Shown here in pieces: positions 7,525 to 12,969 of a stretch of DNA of 20,512 nucleotides; the stretch's first letter is position 1, and every line of letters starts with the position of its first letter. The translations under genes and the position numbers were made by a program. Source of the stretch: Bacteroidaceae bacterium (GTDB lineage: Bacteria; Bacteroidota; Bacteroidia; Bacteroidales; Bacteroidaceae); contig JABUUA010000010.1 of NCBI GenBank assembly GCA_021443405.1, positions 1 to 20,512 on the forward strand, in the 5' to 3' direction. Below the pieces are notes generated by a model. It searched no databases. It saw only the letters and a program-made list of their open reading frames with translations, and was not told where the DNA came from.

Positions 7525-8505
7525 ATGCGGATAGGCTCTCTCGAATTCACGGAAAAGCAACCCGTGTTTCTGGCTCCGATGGAGGACGTCACCGACATCG
7601 GTTTCCGCCTGCTGTGCAAACAGATGGGCGCCTCGATGGTGTATAGCGAGTTTGTGAGCAGCGACGCGCTGATTCGTCAGGTGAACCGTTCTTTCGAGAA
7701 ATTACAGGTGAGCGCCGACGAGCGACCCGTCTGCATACAAATCTACGGTCGTTTTGTGGAGGCCATGCGCGAGGCGGCACAGATTGTGGTGGAGAACGCC
7801 CATCCCGACGTGCTCGACATCAACTTCGGTTGTCCCGTGAAGCGCGTGGCGGGCAAAGGAGCCGGCGCCGGCATGCTGCAGAACATCCCGCTGATGCTGG
7901 AGATGACGCGGGCCGTGGTCGATGCCGTCCCCGGCACTCCCGTCACCGTAAAAACGCGCCTGGGCTGGGACCAAGACCACCGCAACATTGTGGACCTTGC
8001 CGAGCAGTTGCAGGACTGCGGCATACAGGCGCTGACCATCCACGGCCGGACGCGGGCGCAAATGTACACTGGCGAGGCCGACTGGACGCTGATTGGCGAG
8101 GTCAAGAACAATCCGCGCATGCACATCCCCATCATCGGCAACGGCGACATCACTTCGCCCGAACGAGCCCGCGAATGCTTCGAACGCTACGGCGTGGACG
8201 CCATCATGGTGGGCCGGGCGACCTTCGGCCGACCTTGGATTTTCCGCGAAATCCGCAATTATCTCGACGGCCGCGAGGAGCAGTTCACCACCGACTGGAA
8301 GCTCGACGTACTGCGGCAGCAAGTGCTCACCAGCGTGGAGCGCATCGACGAATACCGCGGCATTCTCCACGTCCGCCGCCATCTGGCCGCCTCGCCGCTC
8401 TTCAAGGGAATCCCAAACTTCCGCGACACCCGCATCCGCATGCTCCGCGCCGAAACCGTGGCCGAACTTTTCGCCATCCTTGACGAAGTCAACTTGCTCC
8501 TGTAA
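7525..8505 (+). CDS. dusB: tRNA-dihydrouridine synthase (Dus/NifR3 family)
   Basis: This 326-residue FMN-dependent enzyme reduces uridine to dihydrouridine in tRNA using NAD(P)H. A TIM barrel begins with LAPMEDVTD (FMN phosphate region, residues 16-24). The catalytic cysteine is C103 in the signature DINFGCPVKRV. K143 and R145 lie in TVKTRLGW, H173 in IHGRTRAQMY, and the FMN-phosphate loops are IGNGDI (about 204-209) and MVGRATFG (228-235). The spacing and the GCPVKRV motif suit the NifR3/DusB-like branch, though the exact Dus subclass and target position are inferred. The ATG at 7525 is the first in frame and is followed at once by the conserved LEFTEKQPVFLAP strand. It is the last gene of the run beginning at the Lrp regulator. 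No convincing hairpin terminator follows before the mutA promoter. Confidence 0.92.
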   Translation: MRIGSLEFTEKQPVFLAPMEDVTDIGFRLLCKQMGASMVYSEFVSSDALIRQVNRSFEKLQVSADERPVCIQIYGRFVEAMREAAQIVVENAHPDVLDINFGCPVKRVAGKGAGAGMLQNIPLMLEMTRAVVDAVPGTPVTVKTRLGWDQDHRNIVDLAEQLQDCGIQALTIHGRTRAQMYTGEADWTLIGEVKNNPRMHIPIIGNGDITSPERARECFERYGVDAIMVGRATFGRPWIFREIRNYLDGREEQFTTDWKLDVLRQQVLTSVERIDEYRGILHVRRHLAASPLFKGIPNFRDTRIRMLRAETVAELFAILDEVNLLL

Positions 8506-8554
8506 TCCACCGCCCGAGAGTCTTAAGATTTTCACGTTTCTTAAACCTCTTTTC

Positions 8555-8585
8555 TTTTGCCGTCCGTTATTTTTTTGTATCTTTG
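8555..8585 (+). promoter_or_regulatory. Promoter of mutA-mutB
   Basis: TTTTG at 8555-8559 (-33 type element), an 18-nt spacer, then TATCTTTG at 8578-8585 (-7 type element, TAnnTTTG). This is the best match to the Bacteroidetes promoter pattern in the window. Transcription would begin near 8592, leaving a leader of about 29 nt before ATG 8621. That is too short for a cobalamin riboswitch, so any B12 control must act elsewhere. Confidence 0.75.
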
Positions 8586-8620
8586 CGCATATTTATCCAA
8601 AATCATCTTAAACAACAACT

Positions 8621-10477
8621 ATGGCAGATAGTAAAGAAAGACTTTTCTCAGACTTCGCTGCGCCCTCACGCCAGGAATGGCGCGAGAAAATTGAGGTAGA
8701 CCTCAAGGGTGCCGACTATCAGAAGAAAATGGTCTGGAGAACCAACGAAGGTTTCTCCATGGAGCCTTTCTACCGCAAAGAAGATGTGGACAAGTTGGAC
8801 ACCATCAATGCTTTGCCGGGAGAATTTCCTTATGTCCGCGGTAACAAAGCGGACAACAACGAGTGGCATGTGCGCCAGAACATCGACTGCACCTGCCTCA
8901 AAGAGGCGAACGCCAAGGCCCTCGACATCCTGAACAAGGGCGTAACCAGCCTTGGGTTCAGCATCCCCGCCAAGGACCTGAGCGCCGACTACGTGGCAAC
9001 GCTGCTCGAGGGCATCGAGGCCGAATGTGTGGAACTCAACTTCACCACCTGTCAGCGCCACTCGCTCGAGCTGGCCGACCTGCTGACGGCTTACTTCGAG
9101 AAGAAGAACTACGACCCCGCCAAGCTCGAGGGAAGCATCGCTTTCGACCCCATCGAGAAGGTGGTCTGCTGTGGCCGTAACCGCGTGGAATTAGTGGCCG
9201 AGGCCAAGAACGTGGTGGAGAAACTCGCCGCCTATCCCAAATTCTGTGCCGTGACCGTCAACGCCTTCAAGCTCACCGACGCCGGTGCTTACAGCTATCA
9301 GGACCTCGGTTGCGCCCTGGCCTGGGGTAACGAGTACATGGCCGCCCTCACCGAGGCCGGCGTGGCTCCCGAACTGGCCGCACAGAACATCAAGTTCAAT
9401 CTCGGCATCAACGGCGTTTATTTCATGGAGATTGCCAAAATTCGCGCCGCCCGCATGCTCTGGGCCCAGATTGTGAGTCAATACACCGACTGCAAGGCCA
9501 GCGCCAAGATGCACATCTGCGCCGTCACCACGACCTACAACCAGACCGTGTTCGACAGCTACGTGAACATGCTCCGCTCGCAGACCGAGGCCATGAGCGC
9601 CGCGCTGGGCGGAGTGGACAGCATCGTCGTTGTTCCCTTCGACACTCCCTACGAGCAGCCCACCGAGTTCGCCGAGCGCATCGCCCGCAACCAGCAGCTG
9701 CTGCTGAAGGACGAATGTCACTTCGACCGCATGGTGGACGTGGCCGGAGGCAGCTACTTCCTCGAGGAACTCACCAAGGCCCTCGCCGAGCAAGCCTGGG
9801 AACTCTTCCTCGACATTGAGGAGAAGGGCGGCTTCCTCGCCGCAGCCGTGGCCGGCAGCATCCAGCAGCTCATCAACGACACCAACGTCAAGCGCCACGC
9901 CGACGCCGGCAAGCGCAAGGAATTCCTGCTCGGAACCAACCAGTTCCCCAACTTCAGCGAGACCAGCGAGGGCAAGCAGCCCGTGGGCGCTTGCTGCACC
10001 ACTTGCGGTAACCAGCACGAGGAAGGCGAGATTCCCGCCATCCACGCCAGCCGTCTGGCCAGCGAGTTCGAGACCCTGCGCCTGACTACCGAGAGCGCTG
10101 CCAAGACGCCCGTGGCCTTCATGCTCACCATTGGCAACCTGGCCATGCGTCAGGCCCGCGCACAGTTCTCGTGCAACTTCCTCGCCGCAGCCGGCTACAA
10201 GGTCGTGGACAACCTCGGCTTCACCACCGTGGAGGAAGGTGTCGATAAGGCTCTGGAGGCCGGGGCCGACATCGTGGTCATCTGCTCTTCCGACGACGAG
10301 TACGCCGACTACGCCATCCCCGCCTACAAGTATCTCGCTGGCCGCTCCATGTTCGTGGTAGCGGGCGCTCCCGCCTGCACCGACGAGCTCACGGCCGCCG
10401 GCATCGAGAATTTCATCAACGTTCGTTCTAACCAGTTGGAAACCCTCAAGGCTTACAACGCTAAACTCGGTATCTAA
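8621..10477 (+). CDS. mutA: Methylmalonyl-CoA mutase small (beta) subunit
   Basis: This 618-residue partner of MutB lies in the heterodimeric methylmalonyl-CoA mutase that interconverts succinyl-CoA and (R)-methylmalonyl-CoA. The mutase barrel fold is recognisable (FNLGINGVYFMEIAKIRAARMLWAQI, in two parts around residues 259-284, and MVDVAGGSYFLEELT near 371-385). The C-terminal domain has a B12-binding-like Rossmann fold but lacks the cobalt-ligating DGHDRG loop; the equivalent place reads LTIGNLAMRQARA (about 502-514). This is expected of the non-catalytic subunit. An unusual cysteine cluster, CCTTCGNQH (458-466), lies in the linker between the domains, and its meaning is unknown. The ATG at 8621 is 29 nt downstream of the predicted transcription start. 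The stop is two bases before mutB, so the subunits are translationally coupled. Confidence 0.95.
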   Translation: MADSKERLFSDFAAPSRQEWREKIEVDLKGADYQKKMVWRTNEGFSMEPFYRKEDVDKLDTINALPGEFPYVRGNKADNNEWHVRQNIDCTCLKEANAKALDILNKGVTSLGFSIPAKDLSADYVATLLEGIEAECVELNFTTCQRHSLELADLLTAYFEKKNYDPAKLEGSIAFDPIEKVVCCGRNRVELVAEAKNVVEKLAAYPKFCAVTVNAFKLTDAGAYSYQDLGCALAWGNEYMAALTEAGVAPELAAQNIKFNLGINGVYFMEIAKIRAARMLWAQIVSQYTDCKASAKMHICAVTTTYNQTVFDSYVNMLRSQTEAMSAALGGVDSIVVVPFDTPYEQPTEFAERIARNQQLLLKDECHFDRMVDVAGGSYFLEELTKALAEQAWELFLDIEEKGGFLAAAVAGSIQQLINDTNVKRHADAGKRKEFLLGTNQFPNFSETSEGKQPVGACCTTCGNQHEEGEIPAIHASRLASEFETLRLTTESAAKTPVAFMLTIGNLAMRQARAQFSCNFLAAAGYKVVDNLGFTTVEEGVDKALEAGADIVVICSSDDEYADYAIPAYKYLAGRSMFVVAGAPACTDELTAAGIENFINVRSNQLETLKAYNAKLGI

Positions 10478-10479
10478 TC

Positions 10480-12645
10480 ATGGCACGCAAAACATTTAGT
10501 CAGATTGATATCTTTGCCGGCATCGAGGCCAAGAACGGCCAGACCTGGCAGAAAGAAGCTGGTATCACTGCCAATTGGAGAACTCCCGAGCAGATTGACA
10601 TCCAGCCCGTCTATACCAAGGAAGACCTCGAAGGCATGGAACACCTCGACTTCGCAGCCGGCATTCCTCCCTTCCTTCGCGGTCCCTACAGCATGATGTA
10701 TCCCTTCCGCCCGTGGACCATCCGCCAGTACGCCGGATTCTCCACCGCCGAAGAGTCGAACGCCTTCTACCGCCGCAACCTTGCCGCCGGACAGAAAGGT
10801 CTCTCCGTTGCCTTCGACCTTCCCACTCACCGCGGTTACGACCCCGACAACCAGCGCGTGGTGGGCGACGTAGGTAAGGCCGGCGTGAGCATCTGCTCGC
10901 TCGAGAACATGAAGACGCTCTTCGCCGGAATCCCCCTCAACAAGATGTCCGTGTCCATGACCATGAACGGCGGCGTGCTCCCCGTACTCGCCTTCTACAT
11001 CAACGCCGGACTCGAACAAGGAGCAAAGCTTGAGGAGATGGCCGGAACCATCCAGAACGACATCCTCAAGGAGTTCATGGTCCGCAACACCTACATCTAT
11101 CCGCCAGCCTTCTCCATGAAGATTATCGCCGACATCTTTGAGTACACCTCACAGAAGATGCCCAAGTTCAACAGCATTTCCATCTCTGGCTACCACATGC
11201 AGGAAGCCGGCGCCACAGCCGACATCGAGCTGGCCTACACGCTGGCCGACGGTATGGACTACCTGCGCGCAGGCATCAACGCCGGCATCGACGTTGATGC
11301 TTTTGCTCCCCGCCTGTCGTTCTTCTGGGCCATCGGCGTCAACCACTTCATGGAAATCGCCAAGATGCGCGCCGGCCGTCTGCTCTGGGCCAAGATAGTG
11401 AAAAGCTTCGGAGCCAAGAACCCCAAGTCCATGGCACTCCGCACCCACTCGCAGACCTCGGGCTGGTCGCTCACCGAGCAAGACCCCTTCAACAACGTAG
11501 GCCGTACTTGCATCGAAGCCATGGCCGCCGTGCTCGGCCACACGCAGTCGCTGCACACCAACGCCCTCGACGAGGCCATCGCCCTGCCCACTGACTTCTC
11601 GGCTCGTATCGCGCGTAACACGCAGATTTACATCCAGAACGAGACACAAGTCTGCAAGCACATCGACCCCTGGGCCGGTTCCTACTACGTGGAGAAACTC
11701 ACACAGGAGCTCTACACCAAGGCTTGGGAGCACATCCAGGAAATCGAGAAACTCGGCGGTATGGCCAAGGCCATCGAAACCGGTCTGCCCAAGATGCGCA
11801 TCGAGGAAGCCGCTGCCCGCACACAAGCCCGCATCGACTCAGGCGTACAGACCATCGTGGGCGTCAACAAGTATCGTCTTGAACACGAAGACCCCATCGA
11901 CATCCTCGAAATCGACAACACCGCCGTGCGCCTCCAGCAGGAAGCCGCTCTCAAGGAGCTCAAGGCCAACCGCGACGAAGCGCAGGTGAAGCGCGACCTC
12001 GAGGCCATCACCGAGTGCGTCCGCGAGTTCAACGAAGGCAAGAAGAGCCAGCAGAACCTGCTCGACCTCGCCGTCACAGCCGCCGGCCATCGCGCAACAC
12101 TGGGAGAAATCAGCGACGCCTGCGAAGCCATCGTAGGGCGTTACAAAGCAGTAATTAGAACCATTTCAGGCGTGTATAGCAGTGAAAGCAAGAACGACAG
12201 CGACTTCGACAAAGCCTGCCGTCTGACCGAAGAGTTTGCAAAACAAGAGGGACGCCGCCCCCGCATCATGGTGGCCAAGATGGGACAGGACGGTCACGAC
12301 CGCGGCGCCAAAGTGGTGGCCACGGGCTATGCCGACTGTGGTTTCGACGTGGACATGGGACCGCTCTTCCAGACGCCCGCCGAGGCTGCCCGCGAAGCAG
12401 TGGAGAACGATGTCAACGTCGTCGGCGCCAGCTCACTGGCCGCCGGTCACAAGACGCTCATCCCCCAGCTCATCGAAGAACTCAAGAAACTGGGTCGCGA
12501 CGACATCATGGTCATCGCCGGCGGTGTGATTCCCGCCCAGGACTACGAGTTCCTCTACCAAGCTGGCGTAGCTGCCGTCTTCGGCCCCGGCACCTCGGTA
12601 GCCAAAGCCGCCTGCGACATTATGGAAATCTTGCTCGATAAGTAA
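10480..12645 (+). CDS. mutB: Methylmalonyl-CoA mutase large (alpha, catalytic) subunit
   Basis: This 721-residue adenosylcobalamin-dependent catalytic subunit is full length for the family. The substrate barrel includes RQYAGFSTAEESN (Y84, equivalent to Tyr89 of the Propionibacterium enzyme), MVRNTYIYPP (R202), SGYHMQEAGA (Y238-H239, equivalent to Tyr243-His244) and RTHSQTSGWSLTEQDPFNN (322-339). The C-terminal B12-binding domain carries GQDGHDRGAK with the lower-axial ligand H606, then SSLAAGHKTL and AGGVIP. All key residues are present, so it should be active with MutA. In Bacteroidales this enzyme serves propionate formation from succinate and needs B12. The epimerase and decarboxylase genes are not in the window. 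Downstream is a structured gene-free region with a hairpin at 12768-12796 that may terminate the operon. Confidence 0.97.
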   Translation: MARKTFSQIDIFAGIEAKNGQTWQKEAGITANWRTPEQIDIQPVYTKEDLEGMEHLDFAAGIPPFLRGPYSMMYPFRPWTIRQYAGFSTAEESNAFYRRNLAAGQKGLSVAFDLPTHRGYDPDNQRVVGDVGKAGVSICSLENMKTLFAGIPLNKMSVSMTMNGGVLPVLAFYINAGLEQGAKLEEMAGTIQNDILKEFMVRNTYIYPPAFSMKIIADIFEYTSQKMPKFNSISISGYHMQEAGATADIELAYTLADGMDYLRAGINAGIDVDAFAPRLSFFWAIGVNHFMEIAKMRAGRLLWAKIVKSFGAKNPKSMALRTHSQTSGWSLTEQDPFNNVGRTCIEAMAAVLGHTQSLHTNALDEAIALPTDFSARIARNTQIYIQNETQVCKHIDPWAGSYYVEKLTQELYTKAWEHIQEIEKLGGMAKAIETGLPKMRIEEAAARTQARIDSGVQTIVGVNKYRLEHEDPIDILEIDNTAVRLQQEAALKELKANRDEAQVKRDLEAITECVREFNEGKKSQQNLLDLAVTAAGHRATLGEISDACEAIVGRYKAVIRTISGVYSSESKNDSDFDKACRLTEEFAKQEGRRPRIMVAKMGQDGHDRGAKVVATGYADCGFDVDMGPLFQTPAEAAREAVENDVNVVGASSLAAGHKTLIPQLIEELKKLGRDDIMVIAGGVIPAQDYEFLYQAGVAAVFGPGTSVAKAACDIMEILLDK

Positions 12646-12767
12646 AAAGAGACCCCACCTCCATCCCCTCCCCCACGTGGGAGGGGAGTACAGCTGTGAA
12701 AGACGAAGCTGCAAAACCAAGCAACAACCCCGGCGGACCACCCGTCCGCCAGCACACAATAAGAACC

Positions 12768-12796
12768 AAACGCCCGGCCCTCGCGGTCGGGCGTTT
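12768..12796 (+). terminator. Probable terminator of mutA-mutB
   Basis: AAACGCCCG (12768-12776) pairs perfectly with CGGGCGTTT (12788-12796). Three further inner pairs (one of them G-T) leave a 5-nt loop CTCGC. The tail is short (TTT then GTAAT), so terminator strength is uncertain. It lies 122 nt after the mutB stop and could also act on minus-strand transcripts coming from the rsmF-like gene. Confidence 0.6.
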
Positions 12797-12802
12797 GTAA
12801 TG

Positions 12803-12832
12803 TTGCCGAGCGTGAACAGGCTCGGCAAAGCC
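12803..12832 (+). repeat. Inverted half copy (F) of the 69-bp palindromic element
   Basis: TTGCCGAGC (12803-12811) and GCTCGGCAA (12820-12828) form a 9-bp stem with an 8-nt loop. Read on the minus strand, the segment is GGCTTTGCCGAGCCTG followed by TTCACGCTCGGC, which is the first-hairpin half of the element. It matches the downstream copy E in all but about three of 27 positions. The second hairpin is missing. Its orientation is opposite to all the other copies. Confidence 0.75.
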
Positions 12833-12890
12833 CATTTTCGTCCCTCCGCGACGCGACTTTTTTTTACAAAGGTAGGGAAAAGCAGGGAAT

Positions 12891-12965
12891 GTTGCCTTCG
12901 CCGAGCCTGCTCACGCTCGGGCAATCGAGCAAGCTCATTGCCTCTCGCTTAATCGCAGCCGTGGC
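12891..12965 (-). repeat. Diverged full copy (E) of the 69-bp palindromic element, just past the rsmF-like stop
   Basis: This copy aligns with copy B without any gap over 69 positions, with about 53 identical. It keeps both stems in altered form: CCGAGC / GCTCGG for the first, and a mismatched AGCAAG / CTCGCT for the second. The flanks are degenerate direct repeats, GTTGCC (12891-12896) and CGTGGC (12960-12965), exactly 69 bp apart. It begins 4 nt beyond the stop codon of the rsmF-like gene (12970-12972). On that transcript the two stem-loops would form the 3' end, so it may serve as a transcript-stabilising or terminating structure. Confidence 0.85.
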
Positions 12966-12969
12966 TCAG

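Larger units (their letters stand above)
12646..12969. other. Gene-free, hairpin-rich region between mutB and the rsmF-like gene
   Basis: No coding region is supported in these 324 bases. Several hairpins are packed in. CCCCTCCC (12665-12672) pairs with GGGAGGGG (12679-12686) around CCACGT. GGCGGAC (12732-12738) pairs with GTCCGCC (12744-12750). A GC-rich stem lies at 12768-12796, and a T8 run at 12858-12865. The right half holds an inverted half copy (12803-12832) and a full diverged copy (12891-12965) of the 69-bp palindromic element that is also found inside the rsmF-like gene. The two genes converge here, so this region must hold the termination signals for both. Confidence 0.8.

Noticed and set aside
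7702..8535. 277-codon minus-strand frame opposite the tRNA-dihydrouridine synthase
   Set aside because: Shadow frame: the plus strand encodes an unambiguous Dus protein with catalytic Cys and FMN motifs.
8506..8620. Cobalamin riboswitch ahead of mutA-mutB
   Set aside because: The space between the predicted transcription start (about 8592) and the ATG is only about 29 nt, and no B12-box-like sequence is seen.
9191..10045. Long (284 codon) minus-strand frame opposite mutA
   Set aside because: Shadow frame of a GC-rich, well-identified gene. The product has low-complexity Gly/Val/His/Leu-rich sequence and no start context or family resemblance.
12677..12952. 91-codon plus-strand frame over the mutB-rsmF interval
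   Set aside because: It runs through hairpins and element copies, has no family resemblance, and has no independent promoter or start signal.
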